NCBI GenBank assembly: GCA_903838095.1
Contig: CAILXE010000427.1
Span: 1-9,667, forward strand
Direction of reading: 5' to 3'
DNA length: 9,667 nucleotides
Source of the DNA: an uncultured Chlorobiaceae bacterium
GTDB taxonomy: Bacteria; Bacteroidota; Chlorobiia; Chlorobiales; Chlorobiaceae
The notes under the pieces are model-generated. The model was not told the origin of the DNA, ran no database searches, and saw only the letters and a list, made by a program, of their open reading frames with translations. Made by a program: the position numbers and the translations under genes. Position 1 is the first letter of the stretch. Every line of letters begins with the position of its first letter. Of the stretch, positions 1 to 5,559 are shown piece by piece.

Positions 1-751
1 CCGTCAGATGGCAGTCAAGATGGAGAGTACTGCCATATTTGATAATGCGCATATTGTGCAGATCAATCCACTCCTGAGGACGATGAGCCTCCAATAAATT
101 GACCATTTTTTTCAGCAGCTCTTCATCAGCTTCATCCATAATTCCACGGAGAGAATCCCGGATAATCTTGTATCCAGTATAAACAATGAGCAGGGCAAAG
201 ATCAGGGCAACAACACTGTCCAGCCAGAGCATTCTGGTAAAAAACAAAAGAATCAGCCCGAGAATAATGCCAATCGTTGAGTATGTGTCTGACTGGAGAT
301 GTTTTCCGCTGGCAACAAGGGCAAGAGAGTTGTTTTTCCGTCCTTTTTTAACAGCAAGAGCGCCAACAACATAATTGATTACGGCAGTGGCCGTTATCAA
401 GAGTATACCATAATCAAGCTGACCGATCGGCTGGGGATTTCCAAGATTTTTGATCGCCTCATAGATAATGAGCAGACCTGCACATGCAATCAATGTTCCC
501 TCAATTGCCGCCGAAACAAACTCAACCTTCCCATGACCGTAAGGGTGGTGAGTATCTTTTGGTTTCGCAGAGATATAAAGGCTGTACAACCCTATAAATG
601 CACTGGTGACATTAACCGTACTTTCCAGTGCATCGGTAAGAATGGCGACTGAATTGGTAAGATACCATGCCCCCATTTTGATGACAAAAAGCAAAACACC
701 TGTAACCGCGACAATCTTCTGAAAATTAAAGTTTTGTTTTGCTGTTGTCAT
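1..751 (-). CDS. Cation diffusion facilitator (CDF) family metal transporter, C-terminus cut by window edge
   Basis: Inner-membrane carrier expected to export a divalent metal ion in exchange for protons. About 250 residues are visible from the ATG at 751; the frame is still open at base 1. Several hydrophobic helices are visible in the first 190 residues. The family-typical segment HPYGHGKVEF (res 69-78) follows helix 2. Helix 5 carries His151-x3-Asp155, the usual half of transport site A. After the last helix, LRGIMDEAD and LHLDCHL (res 243-249) mark the start of the cytoplasmic C-terminal dimerisation domain. In helix 2, aligning by eye with E. coli FieF, the two site-A aspartates become Glu43 and Asn47 (segment DALESTVN), so the metal cannot be named. 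It lies 39 bp downstream of the zinc-ribbon gene on the same strand and is probably co-transcribed with it. No clear ribosome binding site is seen. Family call is firm; substrate unknown. Confidence 0.93.
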   Translation of the reverse strand, partial: MTTAKQNFNFQKIVAVTGVLLFVIKMGAWYLTNSVAILTDALESTVNVTSAFIGLYSLYISAKPKDTHHPYGHGKVEFVSAAIEGTLIACAGLLIIYEAIKNLGNPQPIGQLDYGILLITATAVINYVVGALAVKKGRKNNSLALVASGKHLQSDTYSTIGIILGLILLFFTRMLWLDSVVALIFALLIVYTGYKIIRDSLRGIMDEADEELLKKMVNLLEAHRPQEWIDLHNMRIIKYGSTLHLDCHLT

Positions 752-790
752 GAATGCGCCACAGTATTTTGTAATAGAGAAGTATATCTT

Positions 791-1081
791 TTAATCAAAC
801 AATTCTCCAAGAAATCCAAGCGCCCCTCCTTTTCTCTTTCTGCGCCCTGTCTTAGGGTCGATATAATAATCGTGATCATCATCGTGATGTCCGTGATGTG
901 ACTCCTCTTTACGATATTCTTGAGCATAACCCGCAGTGCGCGGTTGAGGAGCAGCGCGTTCAATGATTTTATCAAGCTCACCCCGGTCAAGCCAGACCCC
1001 CCGGCATGATGGGCAATAGTCAATTTCAATACCCTGACGCTCAGAAAGAAGCAGATCGATATTACAGGCCGGACATTTCAT
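791..1081 (-). CDS. Small zinc-ribbon (zf-TFIIB type) protein with a His/Asp-rich segment
   Basis: 96 residues. The N-terminus is a compact zinc ribbon, Cys3-x2-Cys6 and Cys23-x2-Cys26, followed by RGVWLDRGELD (res 27-37), the signature of the zf-TFIIB/COG3809 family. Members of this family are small soluble bacterial proteins of poorly known role. After the ribbon come a polar linker, a His/Asp cluster (res 62-71: His62, 63, 65, 66, 70 and Asp67-69, 71) and a basic stretch before a short hydrophobic C-terminus (GFLGELFD). The cluster could bind metal. The gene directly precedes a CDF metal transporter on the same strand, so a metal-linked role is a reasonable inference, but nothing proves it. 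The ATG at 1081 is the only sensible start because it places the ribbon at residue 3; no good Shine-Dalgarno sequence precedes it. Confidence 0.88.
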   Translation of the reverse strand: MKCPACNIDLLLSERQGIEIDYCPSCRGVWLDRGELDKIIERAAPQPRTAGYAQEYRKEESHHGHHDDDHDYYIDPKTGRRKRKGGALGFLGELFD

Positions 1082-1393
1082 GACAGATGACAGATTACTG
1101 ATTGATGGTGACGTTCGCCAAATGTTATTTCAACTTTCTTTTATGTTTTAAAAAATACCGACCCTTCTCTTAAAAAAGTCAGAAGCCCAGCTTAAAAAAT
1201 GCTTAAAAACGCAAATGCTTGGTCAAAGAATAGTTTATTCCGCTTGCTTCATCTATTGCGACTAACAGATCAGCATAAAGGACACAACCCTTGTCCTCCT
1301 CTTTTTTTAATCAATTTTTAAGTCTCTTTTCATCTTCTTTTAAGCAACACTGTTTATTTTTTCGGAAAAGATATTACCTATTAATACTGAACG
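1082..1393. other. AT-rich divergent intergenic region
   Basis: This 312-bp stretch separates the minus-strand zinc-ribbon/CDF pair from the plus-strand cytochrome pair and must hold the promoters for both. No convincing coding frame is seen. Visible structure: a cluster of CTTAAAAA-type direct repeats around 1168-1210; a small palindrome GAATA-gtt-TATTC near 1228-1240; and a 6-bp hairpin AGGACA/TGTCCT (1279-1297) followed four bases later by seven Ts (1302-1308). No -35/-10 pair with acceptable spacing could be chosen with confidence on either strand. Confidence 0.6.
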
Positions 1394-1972
1394 ATGTGGA
1401 AATCACTTCTTGTACAACGCACACTGCCCCTTTCAATATCCTATCTGCTACTGATAATTGCCGGAATTGCACTTGACTACATTCTTCATATTGCTCATCT
1501 CGTCTGGATAGGGCGATATTTTGGCATTGTCGGGACGGTTTTTCTTGCTTTGTCTTTTGGATATTCAGCTCGCAAAAACAAAATTATCAAGAATGGCGCC
1601 ATCAAGTTCTTTCTCAAGTTTCACTGTTATACTGGATGGATTGGAACCCTGATGATTCTTGTTCATTCAGGTATTCATTTCAACGCAATTCTGCCCTGGG
1701 CAGCAACACTGCTCATGATGGTAGTAACCGCAAGCGGCCATGTCGGGCAATACCTGATAAAAAAACTCAAAGAGGAGATAAAGCTGAAGCTGAAACAGCT
1801 TGGAATCAATGCAACAGCAGATGATGAAATGGAGCTGCAACACTATTGGGACAGCTTGACCGTCAAAACTCTTGATCAATGGAGACGCGTGCATAAGCCG
1901 ATGGTCTCATTCTTAATCGCATTATCGACAACCCATATTTTAGCCATATTTTTCTTCTGGAACTGGAGGTAA
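1394..1972 (+). CDS. Five-helix membrane protein, probable di-heme b-type cytochrome
   Basis: 192 residues with about five membrane segments (near res 12-32, 36-57, 76-96, 98-118 and 169-189). Helix 3 has His77-x13-His91 and helix 5 has His167-x13-His181. Two parallel helices, each with two histidines 14 apart, is the pattern that holds two stacked b hemes in ferric-reductase/NADPH-oxidase-like proteins, so a transmembrane di-heme cytochrome is inferred. Other histidines (95, 116) are also in or near membrane. Positive residues in the N-terminus, the helix 2-3 loop and the helix 4-5 loop place those parts in the cytoplasm, so the outer heme would face the periplasm. No flavin or NAD(P)H domain is present, which argues against a complete ferric reductase and suggests quinol or partner-protein chemistry. 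The gene ends four bases before the start codon of a 16-heme cytochrome, its likely electron partner. An in-frame stop just upstream supports this ATG; no clear Shine-Dalgarno site precedes it. Confidence 0.85.
   Translation: MWKSLLVQRTLPLSISYLLLIIAGIALDYILHIAHLVWIGRYFGIVGTVFLALSFGYSARKNKIIKNGAIKFFLKFHCYTGWIGTLMILVHSGIHFNAILPWAATLLMMVVTASGHVGQYLIKKLKEEIKLKLKQLGINATADDEMELQHYWDSLTVKTLDQWRRVHKPMVSFLIALSTTHILAIFFFWNWR
1965..1969 (+). promoter_or_regulatory. Strong ribosome binding site deciding the TTG start of the multiheme cytochrome
   Basis: GGAGG lies inside the last codons of the upstream membrane-protein gene, seven bases before TTG at 1977. It is one of the few strong Shine-Dalgarno sites in the window (the other precedes trxA). 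It fixes TTG as the start and gives a protein that begins with a lysine followed by a hydrophobic export segment, as expected. The stop of the upstream gene falls between this site and the TTG, so the two genes are probably translationally coupled. Confidence 0.85.
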
Positions 1973-1976
1973 CCTG

Positions 1977-3251
1977 TTGAAACCAATTTTTGTTTTTTTT
2001 GCTTCTGCAATTATTCTTGCAGCCTTGGCCATAGCATATCCGGAAGTGCTTCTGAACCCCGGAAAGCTCACGAAAGGCCATCAGGCACTGAGCAAAGATT
2101 GTCTGGCTTGCCACACACCATTTCGAAGCATCACCTCAGTCCAGTGTATCAGTTGTCATAAACAGGGGGAAATCGGGCTTAAAACTGTCGCAGGTGTTAC
2201 GCTCACAAAGAATACCCGCAAGGCTCTTTTTCATAAAGGGCTTGCCGAAAACTCATGTATCGATTGCCATACTGATCACAAAGGTACGGTCACCAATGAT
2301 CCTGCCAAACCTTTCCGGCATGCATCGCTTTCTCCTCAACTCAGGAACGACTGCATTGCCTGTCATAACAATCAAAAACCTTCAGATACCCTGCATCAAT
2401 TTGCAAAAGGGAGTTGTTCTGAATGCCATCAAACCACAAGATGGAAGCCTGCAACATTTGATCACAAGCATCTTGCTGCTTCAGATCTGAAGCAGTGCAT
2501 TACCTGCCACAAAACCGACCGGCCAAATGACCAACTGCATCAGAGCGTCTCTGCAAACTGCGCTGAATGCCATCGCACCAGCACATGGAAACCGGCAACG
2601 TTTGATCATAAAAATCTTTCTGCTTCACGAGGAAAACAATGCGTCAGTTGCCACAAAACCGACCGGCCAAATGACCGACTGCACCAGAGCGTCTCTGCAA
2701 ACTGCGCTGAATGCCATCTGACCAGCAAGTGGAAACCGGCAACGTTTGATCATAAAAATCTTTCTGCTTCACGAGGAAAACAATGCGTCAGTTGCCACAA
2801 AACCGACCGACCAAATGACCGACTGCACCAGAGCGTCTCTGCAAACTGCGCTGAATGCCATCTGACCAGCAAGTGGAAACCGGCAACATTCGATCACAAA
2901 AAGTATACTGCTTCAAGCGGAAAACAATGCGTCAGTTGCCACAAGGCTGATCAGCCCGCTGACGATCTGCACCGTCAGTCGCAGGCAAGTTGCGGAACAT
3001 GCCATAGCACTACCCGTTGGGAGCCCGCTACGTTTAATCATAGCCGGTATTTCAGACTCGACAGTGATCACAGGGCAAGTTGCAAAACATGCCACACTGA
3101 TCCCGGCAATTACAAAAAATATACTTGTTACAACTGCCATGAACACTCGCAATCCAATATTGCAGCCGAGCATCGTGAAGAGGGAATCTACAATTACCAG
3201 AACTGCATGAAGTGCCATCGCAACGGCAGGGCGGAGGAGGAAAATGATTAG
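1977..3251 (+). CDS. 16-heme c-type cytochrome (cytochrome c3-like multiheme family)
   Basis: 424 residues from a TTG start. The N-terminus (res 3-20) is hydrophobic and serves as an export signal or membrane anchor. It is followed by sixteen CxxCH heme-attachment motifs, with first cysteines at 42, 57, 94, 126, 148, 174, 195, 222, 243, 270, 291, 318, 339, 369, 384 and 410. From residue 126 the protein is built of 48-residue modules. Each has two CxxCH motifs plus an LHQ and a WKPATFDH segment, i.e. two hemes and two extra histidines, fitting bis-His ligated, low-potential c hemes. Other than repeated modules no enzyme domain is seen, so electron transport or storage along a heme chain is the likely job, outside the cytoplasmic membrane. 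Its tight coupling to the di-heme b-type membrane protein suggests electron exchange with the quinone pool. Direction, potential and terminal partner cannot be read from sequence. The highly acidic C-terminus ends in EEEND. Confidence 0.95.
   Translation: MKPIFVFFASAIILAALAIAYPEVLLNPGKLTKGHQALSKDCLACHTPFRSITSVQCISCHKQGEIGLKTVAGVTLTKNTRKALFHKGLAENSCIDCHTDHKGTVTNDPAKPFRHASLSPQLRNDCIACHNNQKPSDTLHQFAKGSCSECHQTTRWKPATFDHKHLAASDLKQCITCHKTDRPNDQLHQSVSANCAECHRTSTWKPATFDHKNLSASRGKQCVSCHKTDRPNDRLHQSVSANCAECHLTSKWKPATFDHKNLSASRGKQCVSCHKTDRPNDRLHQSVSANCAECHLTSKWKPATFDHKKYTASSGKQCVSCHKADQPADDLHRQSQASCGTCHSTTRWEPATFNHSRYFRLDSDHRASCKTCHTDPGNYKKYTCYNCHEHSQSNIAAEHREEGIYNYQNCMKCHRNGRAEEEND
2352..3080 (+). repeat. 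In-frame tandem array of 144-bp di-heme modules
   Basis: Heme-motif codons recur at 2352, 2496, 2640, 2784 and 2928, exactly 144 bp (48 codons) apart. The last unit is stretched to 153 bp before the next motif at 3081. The outer units have diverged in DNA but keep the protein pattern. The central ones are nearly identical: bases 2586-2743 match 2730-2887 with one difference (G at 2666, A at 2810), which is silent in an arginine codon. The match is longer than one period, as left by a recent tandem duplication or unequal exchange. Confidence 0.95.
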
Positions 3252-3346
3252 TCTTGCCCTGTTAAAGACACGCTGAAGCGAAGAGACTGTGCGCGACAAG
3301 CCATGGAATCAACAATGATTGATTTCCAATACTTGCGGGGTGAAGG

Positions 3347-3375
3347 TTCATTAATTGCATAGTGATGCTTATATT
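3347..3375 (+). promoter_or_regulatory. Possible promoter for the small membrane protein/Nudix pair
   Basis: TTCATT (3347-3352), a 17-bp spacer and TATATT (3370-3375) resemble a weak sigma-70-type promoter, which would leave about 60 bases of leader before the ATG at 3441. The -35 box matches the consensus poorly. It is the best candidate in the 189-bp gap after the cytochrome gene, where no clear terminator hairpin was found. Confidence 0.25.
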
Positions 3376-3440
3376 GAGCCGTTCAGATCGTGGCAATCAG
3401 CGCAGATCTGTTTTTGCCCCACTCTTAATCCCTGGCCATT

Positions 3441-3686
3441 ATGCCTGAAGATAATTCGCTACAGTCTCAGAAACCAATAACCCTTCCAGAACTGCCCTCA
3501 GGCTCTGCATTACTGGCACCTGTCCTTGGCATTCCTCTTGCTCTCCATGCCCTGACAGGAGCTGCTTTTGGTGCGTTAACCTTTGGAGTGGGGGCTCTCG
3601 TTGTTGGACTGGCCAAAAAAAAACTTCTCAAAACACCCGTTCAGTCGCCCTCCAAAAGCTCTGAATCTCCTGAAACACCGGTATGA
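3441..3686 (+). CDS. Small hydrophobic membrane protein of unknown function
   Basis: 81 residues, not recognised. The N-terminus is polar and proline-containing (res 1-20). Residues 21-58 are almost entirely hydrophobic and rich in Gly, Ala and Leu, long enough for one long or two short membrane helices with a Gly-rich turn (TGAAFGALTFG). A basic cluster (AKKKLLK) follows, then a Ser/Pro/Glu tail. The positive cluster would place the C-terminus in the cytoplasm. The stop overlaps the start of the Nudix gene (ATGA at 3683-3686), a sign of translational coupling. That overlap is the main support for it being a real gene, since no Shine-Dalgarno site is seen before its ATG. A role beside the Nudix enzyme is possible but unknown. 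Confidence 0.65.
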   Translation: MPEDNSLQSQKPITLPELPSGSALLAPVLGIPLALHALTGAAFGALTFGVGALVVGLAKKKLLKTPVQSPSKSSESPETPV

Positions 3687-4081
3687 GACACCTTGGCGCC
3701 AGTATCATTTTTTATAACAGTTCTGATCAGGTCTTGCTGGTACTGAGAGATAACATTCCAACCATTCCCTACCCAAACCTCTGGAATTTACCAGGTGGAC
3801 ATATTGAAGAAGATGAAACCGCTGAAGAGTGTATTGTCAGAGAGATGTTTGAGGAAATCGAAGTCGATGTAGTGGGATGCAAACTCTTCCGTGTCTACGA
3901 ATTTTCAGATCGCACTGAGTATGTCTTTATGAAAGAGGAAAATTTCGACCTGAAAAAAATTACCCTGCATGAGGGACAGAGACTCCAGTGGTTTACCAGG
4001 GGTGAAGCCGGGCAAGCGGAACTTGCCTGCGGCTTCAAAGAGGTTCTTGATGACTATTTCAAGAGTCTCCCTGGAAAATGA
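3683..4081 (+). CDS. Nudix hydrolase
   Basis: 132 residues, about the length of a single-domain Nudix enzyme, which cleaves a nucleoside diphosphate linked to another group using Mg2+ or Mn2+. The Nudix box spans res 39-61: Gly39, five residues, Glu45, seven residues, Arg53-Glu54, then Glu57-Glu58 and Val61. All metal-binding and catalytic positions are kept; only the late glycine of the consensus is replaced by Glu60. The box is preceded by LWNLPGGH, which is usual. Nothing identifies the substrate; house-cleaning of damaged or excess nucleotides is the common family role. The ATG overlaps the stop of the preceding small membrane-protein gene and has no Shine-Dalgarno of its own, so it is probably translated by coupling. 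It converges on trxB with only 16 bp between the stop codons. Confidence 0.93.
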   Translation: MRHLGASIIFYNSSDQVLLVLRDNIPTIPYPNLWNLPGGHIEEDETAEECIVREMFEEIEVDVVGCKLFRVYEFSDRTEYVFMKEENFDLKKITLHEGQRLQWFTRGEAGQAELACGFKEVLDDYFKSLPGK

Positions 4082-4095
4082 GGGCAGGAGCCTCA
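4079..4095. terminator. Possible small bidirectional terminator between Nudix gene and trxB
   Basis: TGAGG(g)C-AGGA-GCCTCA forms a 6-bp stem with one bulged G and a four-base loop. It starts on the stop codon of the Nudix gene and ends three bases from the trxB stop. On the minus strand it is followed by only four Ts and on the plus strand by none, so it is a weak candidate. It is the only hairpin in the 16-bp convergent gap. Confidence 0.3.
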
Positions 4096-4097
4096 CC

Positions 4098-5033
4098 TCA
4101 ACGTATCGTCTCAAGAAAACGCTCAGCATCAACTGCCGCCATACAGCCTGTACCAACTGCTGTAACAGCCTGACGGTAAGAAAAGTCCTGCACATCTCCG
4201 CAAGCAAAAACTCCAGGAACATTGGTTTCTGTTGATGACTTTTTGGTTTTAATATAGCCATAGTCATCAAGGTCAAGCTGGTCTTTGAACAACCCCGCAT
4301 TTGGCGCATGACCGATAGCCAGAAAAACACCATCACACGTATGTTCTGAAACTTCACCCGTCAGAACATTCTTCAACCTTATTCCCGTTACTTTTTGGCC
4401 ATCACCAAGAATTTCGTCAATAACCTCATTCAGCATCATACTGATTTTCGGATTTTTTCTGGTTCGAAGGCTCATGATTTTCGACGACCGGAACTCTTCA
4501 CGACGATGCACAAGGGTCACATGAGAAGCAAATTTGGTCAGATAAAGGGCCTCCTCCATGGCAGTATCACCCCCTCCAACAACAAAAACATGGCAGTCAC
4601 GGAAGAAAAAACCGTCACAGGTTGCACAGGCAGATACTCCCTTGCCACGATAACGCGCTTCCGACTCAATACCAAGCCATTTGGCATTTGCACCGGTTGC
4701 CACAATAAGAGCATGAGTTAAAAATTCACGACCATCATCAAGCGTCAGGCAGAACGGGCTTCTTGAAAGATCAACTTCTGTCACACTCCCGCTGACAAAC
4801 TCAGCATCAAATTTGGCAGCCTGGTCACGCATTTTAGCCATCAGCTCCGGTCCGCGAATACCTTCAGGAAAACCCGGAAAATTCTCGATCTCCGTCGTGA
4901 TCATAAGCTGACCACCTGGCTGAAAACCCTCAATAACAAGAGGTTTGAGATTTGCCCGCCCCGTGTAAATTGCCGCCGTATAACCAGCCGGGCCGGTCCC
5001 CATAATAACGATGTCACGTACGTTACTCTCCAT
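4098..5033 (-). CDS. trxB: Thioredoxin reductase (NADPH), FAD-dependent
   Basis: 311 residues, the normal size for the low-molecular-weight bacterial enzyme. It is a cytoplasmic homodimer passing electrons from NADPH through FAD and a redox disulfide to thioredoxin. Motifs in order: FAD-binding GTGPAG (res 12-17); FAD-contacting GGQL (res 40-43); second segment ATGA (112-115); redox centre Cys136-Ala-Thr-Cys139 followed by Asp140; NADPH-binding GGGDTA (153-158) with HRR (176-178), the basic pair that selects the 2'-phosphate of NADPH; and the C-terminal FAD motif ending Gly279-Asp280. It is the last gene of the minus-strand run and lies 89 bp after trxA, its substrate. A nested inverted repeat occupies that gap and ends just before the start codon. 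No Shine-Dalgarno precedes the ATG. The gene looks intact. Confidence 0.97.
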   Translation of the reverse strand: MESNVRDIVIMGTGPAGYTAAIYTGRANLKPLVIEGFQPGGQLMITTEIENFPGFPEGIRGPELMAKMRDQAAKFDAEFVSGSVTEVDLSRSPFCLTLDDGREFLTHALIVATGANAKWLGIESEARYRGKGVSACATCDGFFFRDCHVFVVGGGDTAMEEALYLTKFASHVTLVHRREEFRSSKIMSLRTRKNPKISMMLNEVIDEILGDGQKVTGIRLKNVLTGEVSEHTCDGVFLAIGHAPNAGLFKDQLDLDDYGYIKTKKSSTETNVPGVFACGDVQDFSYRQAVTAVGTGCMAAVDAERFLETIR

Positions 5034-5040
5034 GATGATT

Positions 5041-5100
5041 GTCGGGATGAGATTAAAAAAATAAGGGAAAGTTCATCCCGACACACAGAGGTCGGGATAA
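5041..5100 (-). repeat. Three-part inverted repeat in the trxA-trxB leader, able to form two exclusive hairpins
   Basis: In transcript order (minus strand) the elements are A = TTATCCCGAC (5100-5091), B = GTCGGGATGA (5082-5073) and C = TCATCCCGAC (5050-5041). A can pair with B over 8 bp with an 8-base loop. B can pair with C over a perfect 10 bp with a 22-base loop. Both cannot form at once. The A:B hairpin is followed by a U-rich stretch; the B:C hairpin ends 7 bases before the trxB start codon. This could be a switch, a processing or attenuation site, or a dispersed genomic palindrome. The structure itself is certain; its function is not. Confidence 0.6.
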
Positions 5101-5122
5101 CAGGATTGGTGATACGACGCTA

Positions 5123-5449
5123 TCAGATGTACAGGTCTATTTTCGTAGCGATTGCCTTCTTCGGCTGTGCGCCAACAATCTGATCGACAACCTGGCCATT
5201 CTTGAAAATGAGCAGCGAAGGAATACTTCTGATACCATACTGGGCAGCAGTATTCGGGTTCTCGTCAACATTAACTTTTGCAATAACAGCCTTGCCTTCA
5301 TAATCACCGGCAAGCTCATCGATAACAGGGCCGAGCATCATGCACGGACCACACCAGGCTGCCCAGAAATCAACCAGAGCCACCTTATCAGACTCAAGAA
5401 TCTCTTCCTTGAAATTCTTGTCAGTTGCCACAAGATATTTTCCACTCAT
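5123..5449 (-). CDS. trxA: Thioredoxin
   Basis: 108 residues, the standard length of a one-domain cytoplasmic thioredoxin, which reduces protein disulfides and is recharged by TrxB. The active site is Trp32-Cys-Gly-Pro-Cys36 within VDFWAAWCGPC. The buried Asp27 that aids thiol chemistry, the cis-proline Pro77 (RSIPS) and the GQ...G turn of the last strands (res 85-93) are all present. The start is well supported: AGGTAGG lies seven bases before the ATG. The gene follows the ABC fusion after 110 bp of AT-rich DNA and precedes trxB on the same strand. The wide gap and its own strong ribosome site suggest it may have a separate promoter, although no clear -35/-10 pair could be picked. Nothing is unusual in the protein. 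Confidence 0.97.
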   Translation of the reverse strand: MSGKYLVATDKNFKEEILESDKVALVDFWAAWCGPCMMLGPVIDELAGDYEGKAVIAKVNVDENPNTAAQYGIRSIPSLLIFKNGQVVDQIVGAQPKKAIATKIDLYI

Positions 5450-5456
5450 TTTATTA

Positions 5457-5463
5457 CCTACCT
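5457..5463 (-). promoter_or_regulatory. Ribosome binding site of trxA
   Basis: AGGTAGG on the minus strand, seven bases before the trxA ATG at 5449. It supports this start and stands out because the neighbouring trxB, CDF and Nudix genes lack such a site, so trxA is probably translated well. Confidence 0.75.
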
Positions 5464-5559
5464 GTTTAAATTAATGAATAGTATCAACGGGAAATTACAT
5501 TTAGCCAGTCTATAAAGTAATAAAAAAATCAATAAATCAATCGGACTGTCAAAAAATCC

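Noticed and set aside
299..652. 117-codon plus-strand open frame
   Set aside because: Antisense to the CDF transporter, whose frame carries clear family motifs throughout.
2352..3080. CRISPR-like array
   Set aside because: The 144-bp repeats are contiguous, in frame and encode CxxCH modules; there are no unique spacers.
3252..3440. Terminator or small RNA after the cytochrome gene
   Set aside because: No stable hairpin with a T-run was found; only a loose CAGATC/GATCTG inverted pair is present.
5450..5559. Promoter for trxA from TTGACA at 5547-5552 (minus strand)
   Set aside because: No -10-like hexamer occurs at 16-18 bases downstream; the TATAGA further on is too far away, so no promoter is called.
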